Below, in pieces: positions 35,680 through 45,862 of a stretch of 64,000 bases of DNA. Every line of letters starts with the position of its first letter. The stretch's first letter is position 1. Source of the DNA: Coprinopsis marcescibilis (taxonomy: Eukaryota > Basidiomycota > Agaricomycetes > Agaricales > Psathyrellaceae); contig ML210166.1 in the NCBI GenBank assembly GCA_004369085.1, forward strand, positions 62,001-126,000, read 5' to 3'. A program made the position numbers and the translations under genes. The notes under the pieces are model-generated. The model was not told the DNA's origin, made no database searches, and worked only from the letters and a program-made list of their open reading frames with translations.

Positions 35680-36976
35680 ATGTCTCGCCCTGTGACCAAG
35701 GCGCAAGTTGCGAAATGGGGGATGACTCAAGTCACGGGGGCCTACGCAAACTCGGTTATCTCTATGTTCGTCTCTGGTAGGTCATGAAAGTTTTTATGTG
35801 TAGGACGGCCTCCCCAATTCAGCAAAAATGAATTTCTAGGGGTGCTGTTTTTCATGACTGGCTACGTCCTTCAGGCATATATCAAGGCCCCTGTCGATGT
35901 CAGGAAGGGACGGGCTCCATATGTGGTGGTCAGCGTCTGCATATCTGCATCATATACCTTGGCGACCGCCCTGGAGCTCGCGTGGCTATTCCAACTGATT
36001 CTCAGCGGATCCGATGGACTTGAACTATGGAATCTGTGGAAGATGGAAATGTCCTCCTGGGAGCTGCGTCTCAGGGACTCTCTCGGCGCTTTGATGTTTA
36101 CCCTCGGGGATGGCCTCCTGGTATGTATCTCTCGTAAACGCGTAAAGGTCGTTTCTCATCAAACCCAACGCGCAGCTGTATCGATGTTATATTATATCAA
36201 GTGATGCCTGGTGGCTTGTTATACCCCCACTACTGACGTACCTTGGAACAATCGGTGTGTTTACAAATTCCAAAATAATAGGCCAGCGAGGCTAAATTGT
36301 ATACATAGGGCTGAGCATCCGGCTAGCTGTTCTGGAAGGTAACAGTCCACACTTCGTATATGTGGACGGAGTCCGCATTGGGCTGAATGTCGGCACAAAC
36401 GTCCTGATCACTTCTATCATCGCGTTCAAGATGTTAAAGGCTCGGCGACAGCTCGCAAGCGCTCTCCCGACGAGGAACATGCAATTTTTCGACAGAGTCA
36501 TCATAACCTTAGTCGAGTCAGCTGTACCTCTCGCCATCTTTGGCACGGGGTACCTTCTTACTAGACTCGTCGCACTGGCCGAGCCTTTCGACGACATCAT
36601 GAATGCGACGAAGCTCCTTCTCGCGGAGAATGTGGTGGGGTTGTTCTATTTTGTGTTTGTGGTGCGTTCTTCTTCGATCTCAGCATCGGGGCATCTCACC
36701 TTACATATGGTTGGTATCACATAGGCATTGTCACCCCAGATGATAATTTTCCGAGTCACCACTGGCAAGTCATTTGCCAAGACTTCGGACTATCCAGAAT
36801 TCTCTCGCCCCCTAGAGTTTGCGCGAAGCACTGTGGCAGAGGCATCGATGCACGAGCATGCCACTGAGAGCTTCGTAGCAGACCAGGAGAAAGGGGTTTC
36901 CCAGAGCTACGGCAATGGACAGAAGTTACGGCGGAATGAAAGCTTCGAGGGCTCAGCAAATATGATTATGACTTGA
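35680..36976 (+). CDS. Seven-helix membrane protein, copy 2
   Basis: Five exons, 35680-35776, 35840-36120, 36176-36254, 36309-36661 and 36725-36976, give 353 residues. It shares with copy 1 the landmarks APVDVRKGRAPYVVVSV, TLGDGLLLYRCYI and ALSPQMIIFRVTTGKSF after the last helix. Exons 1 and 2 together total 378 nt in both copies, exon 3 is 79 nt in both, and all intron phases agree. The two genes lie on opposite strands about 7 kb apart, so this is not a simple tandem repeat. The C-terminal tail differs and is Ser/Glu-rich. Function unknown. Confidence 0.85.
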
Positions 36977-37172
36977 TGAAAGAACAACTCAAATTATGTA
37001 TCTCGACGTGTAGGCGGAGGAACAATCAGCTCCAATCTAAACTTCCTTATTTTACCTGACTCTGAACTGTGAGTAGCTTTGTATGCATATTAGTTAGAAA
37101 GAGTTGTACTATACAATATCATCCTCAACATCAACAAGTGGTTTATTATGTAAGTTGAGCAAGGGATTTGAA

Positions 37173-37644
37173 TTAGTGATCAGGAGAAAACAGACGAGCA
37201 GTGCGATCGAGGAGAGAAAGCTGGTTTTGGCTCTCCAAAAGTTTTTGATCTCGATTAAATTGATCTTTAAGCCTCTGGTAAGCGCTCCCTTGAACGACAC
37301 GGCAACGCTCGCAACCAGGACCAGCGTGGTATACTTGAGTGGGAGATTTCATGCTGGGATAGAGATTGATTAGTACAGATCCCTGGTAGCGAGATCATCC
37401 AGACCACTCACGAGGTATCGAAACAGATGCCTTGGGTGCAGGGAGTCCTCCTATTGCCGTGCATATGGATATGTTTAGGGTGATCGATACATCCTTCATC
37501 GTTGCAATACTCAACCTAAGGGTGGGTGAGTGAAAGACATGATAGTGCCAATGACCAGTCACTCACTCTCACTTCAATATATTGGCATTTGACCTTCTTG
37601 GTACATCCGGCCTGCCTGTGAAGCACTTTTTGAAATGTACACAT
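37173..37644 (-). CDS. Small Met-Cys family protein S3
   Basis: Three exons, 37644-37573, 37515-37412 and 37353-37173, give 118 residues. It opens MCTFQKVLHRQAGCTKKVKC, then EYCNDEGCIDHPKHIH and TPCTQGIC in exon 2, and QVYHAGPGCERCRVVQG in exon 3. The Cys spacing and intron phases (0, then 2) match S1 and S2 though most other residues differ. The C-terminal part is a charged predicted helix. No known domain. Confidence 0.75.
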
Positions 37645-37730
37645 GTTTCAGCGATATGAGCACCTGGGCCAGAGAGTATGCTGGAGATTTTGGAAAGGTT
37701 TATAGTCTAAGGTTAGATGTGTGCGTCCAT

Positions 37731-37738
37731 TTTATATA
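37731..37738 (-). promoter_or_regulatory. TATA-like box of S3
   Basis: TATATAAA on the minus strand, 87 bases before the S3 ATG. Confidence 0.45.
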
Positions 37739-38686
37739 CTCTGAGATGGAGTGACAAAGGAGTTAACGAGTATCGAGAGAGCCCAAAGGGATGGCTGAGT
37801 CCCTTTCATGCCACACCCATTAAACATGTCTGATGGAGCCTGGTGGTCCTTTTGAAATTCGGACTTTTCAGAAAGCCTTTCATCAGTCACAGGGGTACAG
37901 TAACGATGGGTAGCGAGCCTTTCAGCAAGTGAGTATCTCGTGTCCACAAGGCAAGATTGCAGTGGCACTAGTCTTTGAGGCGATTGCCTGGAATGCAGCC
38001 GACGTATACGGGTCAAATCTCAATGGCCTTGCCATCCTTTGGCATATCAAGTCAGCGTTTCCCTTAATTCATTCTTCTTCTGCATCTGGTAAATAATGTC
38101 AACATTCAAAGAACAACTTTCGTTGCATGCCGAAAGAACTTGGAGTCGGGTAACAGCGCTAGTGATATCATTGCTGCTCCTGTGCCCCGCTGTGCCTGCA
38201 TTTCCATTTCTAGACCACCTTCTCCATATATATGCTGCCCATTAAAGCGCACTTGTGGGGCTTGACGTTTCCCCGGGATATGAGCTTCAAGTGCCCTGCA
38301 GTTGAGGAAATGAATGCATTGATACAAGGTAGGAAATTTAAGGAGCATGATATATGACTGCTGGGCCAGGGTATGTATTCAGAACATGGCCCAAGTATCA
38401 ATATGGTACACAATGTAAGAAAGAAGATGCTGTCAATATGTATAACAAAAACCAAAATCAGAAGCCCCAGATGTGTTTTGGGACATCGCAGGCAAGAAAA
38501 AGTAGAAGTGACAAGTACGGTAGAAAGTAGTTGACCTAACAGAAGTGTATGCAAAGAGAAATAAAAGGTTACATTGTGAGGCAAGTAGGTGACTAAAATT
38601 GGCGATGAGACCCAGGACTTGAGAATGCCTGCAAATCCCAAGTTACTGTGAGGTATAAACCGCATAGCCAATGATGGCGAGCCAAC
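37739..38686. other. Intergenic stretch, no gene seen
   Basis: The stretch lies between S3 and S4, both on the minus strand. Only small frames without motifs. Confidence 0.4.
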
Positions 38687-39105
38687 TTAGAGGCTGAGAA
38701 CGTTCTTGACGAACTTGATGATACCATTGGGCCTGCCGCTGGCAAGTTCTCTGAGGGTGTAATCAAAGGTAGCCTCGGGGTGGCAGATCCTGCACTTGAG
38801 ATTGTTCGAAATGTCGGCACTTCCAGGGATTGTTCTAAAGAGGAGTCAATATTGATAAGATGCTGGTAGAGCAAAGTCCACTCACACAATGTTATTGCAG
38901 GTCCCATTGGTGACCATTACTCCATTTACGTAGCTGAAGGAAGCGTTCTGGCACAGGACAAACTGTAGAGAGATGGGTATCAACATTGAGTGACGCGTAA
39001 CTGTAAGGTGAGCGATTATATACTCACATGATCAGCATGTTCACGGTGTTGAGGCCTTTTGGTGCAAGAGTCAAAGAAGAGAACAGCATCTTGGGTAGTG
39101 CACAT
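38687..39105 (-). CDS. Small Met-Cys family protein S4
   Basis: Three exons, 39105-39028, 38962-38886 and 38834-38687, give 100 residues. Exon 1 is again 78 nt and begins MCTTQDAVLFFDSCTKRP. Exon 2 has FVLCQNASFSYV and TCNN, and exon 3 has NLKCRICHPEATFDYTLREL. Intron phases are 0 and 2 as in S1-S3. The protein is the most divergent of the four and keeps only one CxxC pair in exon 3. No known domain. Confidence 0.7.
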
Positions 39106-39196
39106 GATTATTATTGCTCGTCGAGTAGAGTGTAGTGGGGATCTGGTAGTACTGGAGGGTAGAGACAATGGAGTTGAGTTAGCTGAGATTGGGTTT

Positions 39197-39204
39197 CTTT
39201 TATA
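39197..39204 (-). promoter_or_regulatory. TATA-like box of S4
   Basis: TATAAAAG on the minus strand, 92 bases before the S4 ATG. Confidence 0.5.
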
Positions 39205-40216
39205 CCCCAGGCCTTGGGGAGGACAACGTTCACCGAGGTATTGCCATTTTCTGGTGAAGACAATGATAAATTGACCAAATTCTGTACCCCTGTGGTAGCT
39301 TCCACAAATGCAGCCCTCGTGTATATCTGACATCATCATTTGCCTTTGCGCATCCTAGATGGTTGATACCCCGAAGGAGCCCGGAGATTCTTAGCAAGCT
39401 CATTTCCAGTGGATGCCAATTCTGGAGATATACCCTATTTTTCATTGGGAAAGAATACTTGGCGGTACCAGTGCAGGAAAGGCTTATGGAACCTCCATCA
39501 CATGCTCGATAGCCAGGTTATATTATGTTCATGTACTAGTACATGTACTCCAGTACACTGAGATTCTAATTGAAGTGTCCCCAGGTTGCGAAAGTGTTGG
39601 ATCAACGGATGCTGCAAGCGACCAAATATGAATTACGCTTGGGCGCACCGCTAGCCTTGAGTTTCAACCAAAACTACCAGAGCACAGCACCTCCAACTCA
39701 CTGTCTGCCACAAGGCTGGAGCGAGGTTCCTCGGGAGGCCGCTGAGTGGCGTGGTCAAACCCTAGCCCAGTGACCCACAACAGTTACACAAGCGGAAAAA
39801 GCCCCCATGCGTTCTCCTGCCATACATCCCCGTGATGACACACCTCCATTTCTGCATATGAGACCTAGATGTAGCCGTTACAGGGTAGTCTGACTGCAGG
39901 TAAAAAATAACCGAACACATTCTGGCAACTTTGCGAGCCTCTAGGTCATTGATGAACTCATAGTACGCGAGATGAACCACATGGGCGCTTATAATTACTG
40001 GTGCTTGTAAAGAGCTGTTATGTAGCACATATAACTTTTGTAGCTATTGAATGGTTTTGATTGCCTACAGTTGCTATGGAGCCACTCTGAGCACCGGAGC
40101 GAATGGTATAGGGTCCACCAATATCATCGGTGTGCTCGGCCGATTCTAAAGATCTTAGCAAGACAACTAACTATTTTAGCATTGTCCTCCCCCTGCCAAT
40201 TTTCCCAGAATCTGAC

Positions 40217-40224
40217 TATAATAG
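40217..40224 (+). promoter_or_regulatory. TATA-like box of S5
   Basis: TATAATAG, 81 bases before the S5 ATG, followed by CTCTACG, the equivalent of TATAAGAG CTCTGCG at S6. Confidence 0.45.
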
Positions 40225-40297
40225 CTCTACGCTTTCAAACTCTCCAACTCATCCAGAGAACTCGCTGTTTACTACTCCCCTCACAAGTATATTCAAC

Positions 40298-40697
40298 ATG
40301 TGCCTTGCTCGAGTTCATTGTGTCCAGTTCTTAAGCTGTAGGCAGCAAACAAAGCACCAATACATGACCACCAATGTGAGTAGTCTCTTTTTCTGCATGG
40401 TTGTGCCACTAGTTGCTAACCTAGAGCTCTTATTCTCTATACAGTCAGACCTTTGCGTCAACTCTGCAACCTGCACTAAATATCTGACCTGTAACATAAT
40501 AGTGTATGCACATTTCCACTGCCTTTATCAAAAGCCATTAGTTTAATCTTGATTCCGCTCTTATCCAGTCAGGCAGTGCTCGCTTCTTCCTGTCTTTGGC
40601 AGAGGCACTCCAGTACCTCACTAGTTTCACCCAGCCTAGTAGCACCCATAATGAGAATGGCTACCAGTCGCTGTTTTGCGCTCACAGAATGTCCTGA
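40298..40697 (+). CDS. Small Met-Cys family protein S5, shortened copy
   Basis: Three exons, 40298-40375, 40445-40501 and 40569-40697, give 87 residues. Exon 1 (78 nt) encodes MCLARVHCVQFLSCRQQTKH. Exon 2 is DLCVNSATCTKYLTCN. Exon 3 starts SGSARFFLSLAEALQYL. Compared with S6, exon 3 has lost about 90 bases at its 5' end, removing the segment with CKDGG and LKCD, and the stop has shifted downstream. It may be a decaying copy, although the frame stays open. Confidence 0.55.
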
Positions 40698-41090
40698 TAC
40701 TACACCTTTCTTACGTTATGCCACTGTCCTAAATCCCTTGAGATTGCACCGTACCATATTGCTTATCTAGTACCTGCAACGGTTCTCATAGTTCGCGTGT
40801 TATTCTGCGTATACATACAAGCTATATCAATCTTACCTCAGAATTTTTACTTCAGTTGCGCCTGTGAGAACCATAGTCAAACTCTATTCACGACGCGTCG
40901 TACCGCCCCAATCCAATGGCTCCGGAACCATCTTGGCGCAGGGAATCTAGGAACACCCAGCTGATGGGGTATAAAGTTCAGGGATGGAATTTGGTGTTCT
41001 CAAGGAACAGTGCGCTGCGGCGCACAGACCGCTGAACTGTCAGAGAAGCTAAGCAGTGCTTCGGGGACTTTCTCGAGAGTTTCAAGCTTT

Positions 41091-41840
41091 GGGACAGCTC
41101 CAAAGATTCTAACATCTCCCACTCGTGGCGTGTGTCGTTCAGGCGTGACAACCGGGACATCGTCTTTGTGCCTCAATAAATTGGAACAACTTGTCATTCA
41201 TGTATGACCAGACTTTCGAACGAAATAATCGATGAGTGGATCAGCGGACGAATTGACTTGGCAAGTTGTTCACCCAAGTCCGTCCCGACCGGGGTTCAGT
41301 CATTTTGACACGTGCAGATGAACTTATGATAGGGGCACCGTGGCATTCATGTTTCCTCCGCCCCGCCATCGTCACTACAATGTACATTCTCCTCGTGTTC
41401 AACAATTGGAAGCCATCGTTTATGGGGTAGAACTCTGTAAGTTTGATTGTATCATGGCTACAGGTGAAAGCTGACGTTTCTAGCGTTCGCAGGCGTACCA
41501 ATTCTCCTGCATACCAGAACAATAAAACAATGTCTTGATCGTTGCATTATGGGCGCAGCGTGGCCCCAAGCCTGACAATTAGCATTATGTCCTTATCTAG
41601 GGGCAGGCCCACTAGCGTTTCTGCTGAACATACACTCTCGCCGCAAGAACAGTATTCGAGTAACGCACGGCAGCTGAAGCACTATTTGACCCATAAGCTG
41701 CATTAGCAATGTACGACCAATCGAACTATCTGTCTATGTCTTCTCTAACTCTCAAGATCTCCAAGATCTCCAAAAGGCTATAGCAGCAACTGCTATCAGA
41801 TCGACGACAAACAGGAAGATTTGTTACCAAAGCTACAAAC
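41091..41840. other. Intergenic stretch with a weak relic
   Basis: No gene model is supported. Around 41376-41415 a short segment reads MYILLVFNNWKP on the plus strand and resembles the minus-strand reading near 50822-50865. Confidence 0.35.
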
Positions 41841-43277
41841 ATGGAACGAGCAGATGTACAGCCAGCAGCACCCCAAATCGCCAATCTCCTTCCAGCATCC
41901 GCACTTCGTCAATATTCTTCGACAAATCCTTATCGCAGCCTGTACTTTCAACGACGGCATCCTCAGTTTGGATCGCCACCATTGTTACCACCTCCACCGT
42001 CGCGGTTTAACTTCAGCGACGACTCGGAGTCAGATAGACTCCCAGAAGACTCACTATCCGAAGCCCCGCACCTTACACACGTGTCTCGTAGTTCAAAACC
42101 AAACACAGGATCAAGGATAGGAGTCTCTGTTCTTGTCTTTGTTTCGAATGCCGCCTTCTCAGCATCGTCGACCATCGTCAGTTCCGTCGGGGAGCTGATC
42201 AAAAGCATGATTTCAATCATATTCGTCGCCCTATTTTCAGCCTTCGCACCCTCGATTTCCGTTCTAACGGCCATTTGCAAGTTACCACACAGACTCTTCC
42301 GAGACACACACCATTACCTCCCATCACTTCCAAAAGTGTCGCTCGCCTCTTTGAGGGGACGATGGCAGCAGAAAACAAGAACATTTAGACCAGTTCCGCC
42401 AGGGGCGTTGAACTGGCGGTCTAGCCAAACACACACGCCACCCACCACAAACGCTCAGCCTGAGGCTTTCATCCAACAGAATCCTCGTCCACCACGAAGG
42501 ACGCGGGGAGGTCGTATGGCTCGCGATCAGACTCCCCCACCCAAAACACATGCAGCACCCCCGCTTGTCAAGGTCGACCTCAAAGCTACACTGGCTCTTG
42601 GTGCAAAACGCAACTTCCAGACGCTCTTCCAATGGTTCGAATCCGAAGTTGAAGACCCCGAATACGATGCATTCGTCAAAAGCGCTGTCAACTCCGCAGA
42701 CGATCGAGCCCCTCCTCAAAGGGAGATCCATCGGCTCACCTGGCAGGGAGAGGGCAGAGATCTCGGCAAAGCATTACATGCAGCATTCCCGTGTCTCGTC
42801 ACAGACCTGGCAATTTCCAACTGTGATATATCGGTGCAAGATGTACTGGCAATCCTTGAGCTCTGCCCTGCTTTAGAGACTCTGGAAGTGCGGCAAGTGG
42901 CCGATTGTCAACCAGTTCTCCCATTGATGAAGCGGGGGCCCCGCATCATGTCGCATCCACTTGCAACTCTTCGGTTGACCTCAAGGGTTCCTCTAGATCC
43001 CATTTTCTCCTCTCTACAATTTGCACAGCTCGATGATATGTCGCTGAAACTGTTCTGCGAGGGCAACAAGACGAGCTTTTTGGAAATCTTCCGATATCTC
43101 AATTCGCAGATACGGTCGATGAAGATCCGCGGCAATCTCACTCCAGGAAACATTCGATGCATCGAAGAGTACAGTTCAGACCTTTCGGGACTCGATCTCG
43201 ATATCGGCCATGTATGCGAAAGCGTAATAAGAGAGAACCCGCCCTCTCATCGCCAAAACTTCTATCGTTTTGCGTAG
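41841..43277 (+). CDS. Hypothetical protein with a membrane segment and LRR-like C-terminus
   Basis: A single frame of 478 residues starts ATG 41841. The N-terminal 90 residues are polar and Pro/Ser-rich. A hydrophobic stretch follows (SVLVFVSNAAFSASSTIV and ISIIFVALFSAFAPSISVLT), probably one or two membrane helices. A basic Pro-rich linker leads to a C-terminal part resembling the LRR-like region of basidiomycete F-box-type proteins (DLAISNCDISVQDVLAILEL, LETLEVRQV, LATLRLTSRVPL), but no F-box is seen. The 3' end faces the F-box gene 47 bp away. Family not recognised; no introns were needed. Confidence 0.65.
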   Translation: MERADVQPAAPQIANLLPASALRQYSSTNPYRSLYFQRRHPQFGSPPLLPPPPSRFNFSDDSESDRLPEDSLSEAPHLTHVSRSSKPNTGSRIGVSVLVFVSNAAFSASSTIVSSVGELIKSMISIIFVALFSAFAPSISVLTAICKLPHRLFRDTHHYLPSLPKVSLASLRGRWQQKTRTFRPVPPGALNWRSSQTHTPPTTNAQPEAFIQQNPRPPRRTRGGRMARDQTPPPKTHAAPPLVKVDLKATLALGAKRNFQTLFQWFESEVEDPEYDAFVKSAVNSADDRAPPQREIHRLTWQGEGRDLGKALHAAFPCLVTDLAISNCDISVQDVLAILELCPALETLEVRQVADCQPVLPLMKRGPRIMSHPLATLRLTSRVPLDPIFSSLQFAQLDDMSLKLFCEGNKTSFLEIFRYLNSQIRSMKIRGNLTPGNIRCIEEYSSDLSGLDLDIGHVCESVIRENPPSHRQNFYRFA

Positions 43278-43324
43278 TCATACATAGTGTGTCCGAATGT
43301 CTGTGGTATCGAGTGAAGAGTGTA

Positions 43325-44887
43325 TTAGAAGCAATACCGTACATCGAGTAGTACCCCTGAAATAGAAACAGCATCAACACGAGGAGAATCGACCTCACTG
43401 TAGACATTTGCCCGCACGCTTTGTAGTATGTTCGAGAGCCTCCTTCTGGATTCGATCAATAGTGCGAGGCTGAGACTAATGTCCGTCGAATGCAAAGACA
43501 GCAACGAAAGAGTTTGTAGTCGTGGGAGGATGAATGTTTCGTTGTCAACCGTAAGCGCAGCGAGTAGGCGGTCCGTGACTTTGGATTCGATCGAAAGATC
43601 GATGAGGTTCGCCATGACTGGGGAGGAAAGCATATTGAGGAGGACTGGTTCGTCGTTGGCCATGTTGGCACAAGAGAAGGAGCGCAGGCTGCATTTGGAT
43701 GCCAGTAGGCAGGTTTGGAGGATAGGCCAAGTTGCGCTAGCAATGGCCGTTACCCCGAATCCGCTTTGAAGCTTGAGGCAGGATAGTGCTGGGAGAGTCA
43801 AATATTCGAACAACAATCCAACATCGTCCACTAAACCGAGGTCCAGCGTTATTAGGCACGGTAAGAGTATGACGTCCTTGACTATCCCTGTCGATACTCC
43901 AGCGAGCGCGGAAATAACTAGTTTCTTGAGTTTGGATGCGCGAGAGAGGAGCGGAACCAAGTCGACCCAGTTGACCTGGTTTAGTTCAATGCATGTTAGC
44001 TGGTCCCAGGGGGCTTCCAAAAGCTCGGGATCCCTGACCCACGACTTTGCAAATCGAATGGTTCGCAAATTCGGGGAAAGATAAAGGGATCTGCAGAGCA
44101 TCGAGGCTCCCGCTTGTGACCAACCCTTTAAATCCAGATGGAAGGTTTCGAGGGACGGATACGCGCCGACTTCGAGGCCCGAAAAGATGCTTTCGTTGTC
44201 CCCGGCCAGTTGCAAACTGATATGCTGCCAACGATGACGTTGCTCTAGGGCTAGCCGAAGGATGACATTGATCGCTCGGTCCGGTTCTCCCCGGCCTCTG
44301 GAAGGCTTTTGGATGATAGTCATGCGAAGAGGACACCAGCCTGACCTGGCTATCCATGTGGACAGAACCTGGGTGTCTTTGGGGGTTGGATGGATGACGG
44401 AGATTGTGGACCATAAAATTGGCATGGAAAGGGAAAGAGTTCGCCAGTAGGAGCATACATGGCCCAGGGCAATAGGGCTAGTCGACGCTCTCTTGGAAAC
44501 CGAGACGCGACCATATGCATGCCTTGTCGAAGAGTTGATATCGTTTGGTAACCGGGCGTAATGGAGAAAGATCTCTCCGAGGATTTCAACAGGGATGGCG
44601 TTGAAGTGAATTTTTGTCGCCGACTGCTTTATATCTTCGTAGTCGTCGACGTCCATGTCATTCGGGGCATGGAACGACCGGGACGGTACATGAAAGGAAT
44701 CGTGATCCACGTATTTTGCTTGAACTGCATGTGAAGAGGGTGAAAAGAGGCTGGGGTTGGGGAACAGCCAGCCTGAAAGCTGGCGACCAGTATTCCACAC
44801 GGCTGACGCGGGGCTCCAAGATGGCTGAACTCCGTCCATTGCAACATCTTCAGAAGTCGCATATTCCCAAGACACTCGATGGGACAT
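43325..44887 (-). CDS. F-box protein with LRR-like region
   Basis: A single frame of 520 residues starts ATG 44887. After an N-terminal extension of about 95 residues the F-box appears as FNAIPVEILGEIFLHYARLP, continuing to SPIALGHVCSYWRTLSLSMP and ILWSTISV, the typical basidiomycete F-box arrangement. The remainder has irregular leucine-rich repeats (HISLQL, SLETFHLDL, LRTIRFAKSW, LTCIELNQV, KLKKLVISAL, LITLDLGLVDD). F-box proteins of this type are expected to be substrate receptors of SCF ubiquitin ligases; the target is unknown. They form a large lineage-expanded family in agaricomycetes. Confidence 0.88.
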   Translation of the reverse strand: MSHRVSWEYATSEDVAMDGVQPSWSPASAVWNTGRQLSGWLFPNPSLFSPSSHAVQAKYVDHDSFHVPSRSFHAPNDMDVDDYEDIKQSATKIHFNAIPVEILGEIFLHYARLPNDINSSTRHAYGRVSVSKRASTSPIALGHVCSYWRTLSLSMPILWSTISVIHPTPKDTQVLSTWIARSGWCPLRMTIIQKPSRGRGEPDRAINVILRLALEQRHRWQHISLQLAGDNESIFSGLEVGAYPSLETFHLDLKGWSQAGASMLCRSLYLSPNLRTIRFAKSWVRDPELLEAPWDQLTCIELNQVNWVDLVPLLSRASKLKKLVISALAGVSTGIVKDVILLPCLITLDLGLVDDVGLLFEYLTLPALSCLKLQSGFGVTAIASATWPILQTCLLASKCSLRSFSCANMANDEPVLLNMLSSPVMANLIDLSIESKVTDRLLAALTVDNETFILPRLQTLSLLSLHSTDISLSLALLIESRRRLSNILQSVRANVYSEVDSPRVDAVSISGVLLDVRYCF

Positions 44888-45862
44888 TGGGTTTCTCTGA
44901 GTTAAACTCGGTAAGCAGAGGATTACCTGTGATCAGTTGGATGCTTACTGGGTGCCAAGGGGTTCACACCGTAGAACTAGAGCTGCCAGCAGCAATGAGG
45001 CCTATCGAAGAGGTGATTGTGAAAGTGAGCAAGAAGAGAGGGGATGTGAACATATCATGATACCCATATACAACGTTCATCGATGCCTTGTTCTGACACG
45101 GTACAAACACCCTGAAGTTGGACGTAATGCGTTTCCATAGACTCGACCTTGTTTGAAGCGATGTGTTGAGTAGAGCATGAAAGGGAAGCACCAAAAAGGA
45201 ACAAAGTTTGCCGCCGGCCTGATGGAATTGGCGGAGCCTCAATTTCGATCCTGCCGCTAAGTGCATGTGCACTGCCACGCCTGTTCATTGCGCCTGTTTG
45301 GTTCACACCCAAGGTTCACCTTCGTTTGGTCTGAATATGAAAATATGCTATGCTGAAGACCAGGAATCTCTAAGTGGTAGAAAGGCTTGCAGGAGATAAA
45401 GGAAAGGGGTGAATATCTAGTTTTCTCGAGTTCGTCCCAACTGCTTTCATGTACACGTTAAAGTTTCAACGTTCAACATTCAACGCTCAGTCAAGCCTCA
45501 AGCAGACAGACCCATTTTTTAGTTGCCTTTCTGCACTTCAGGTAGAGAATTTAAATGAAGAACCGCAAGGCAGAGATTATACCACTCTCAGTCGAACTTC
45601 CACGCAACATGGGTGGTAGAGGGAAGAAAGGGCTCGACCGCCCAAGCTCCTGTTGACTGGAACGGTGTTAACGGTGGTGGTTAAAATAGATGATGTCTTG
45701 CATTGCAGAAGTGGTCACTCTAGCCTTGCCGAATTTGTATAATTGTTAAGTCAAGATGTCATCAGTCACTCAGATGCCTGACCACCACCACCTTTGGCGC
45801 CTGGCCATCATGAAAGGGTGATAGACAATTCCAAATTCATCGACTACATACTAATATCAGTA
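44888..45862. other. Intergenic stretch, no gene seen
   Basis: Promoter side of the F-box gene at the left and 3' flank of the NACHT-ankyrin gene at the right. No gene recognised. Confidence 0.45.

Larger units (their letters stand above)
39721..41090 (+). repeat. Segmental duplication, left copy
   Basis: Aligns by eye with 49081-50670. Strong blocks include the bases around 40070-40110 (TTGCTATGGAGCCACTCTGA against TTGCTATGCAGCCACTCTGA), the promoter and exon 1 of S5/S6, and the stretch ending GGAACAGTG near 41010. Internal small insertions and deletions are many, so the duplication is old. Exact ends are approximate. Confidence 0.75.

Noticed and set aside
42324..42731. Minus-strand 135-codon frame
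   Set aside because: Antisense shadow of the hypothetical gene at 41841-43277.
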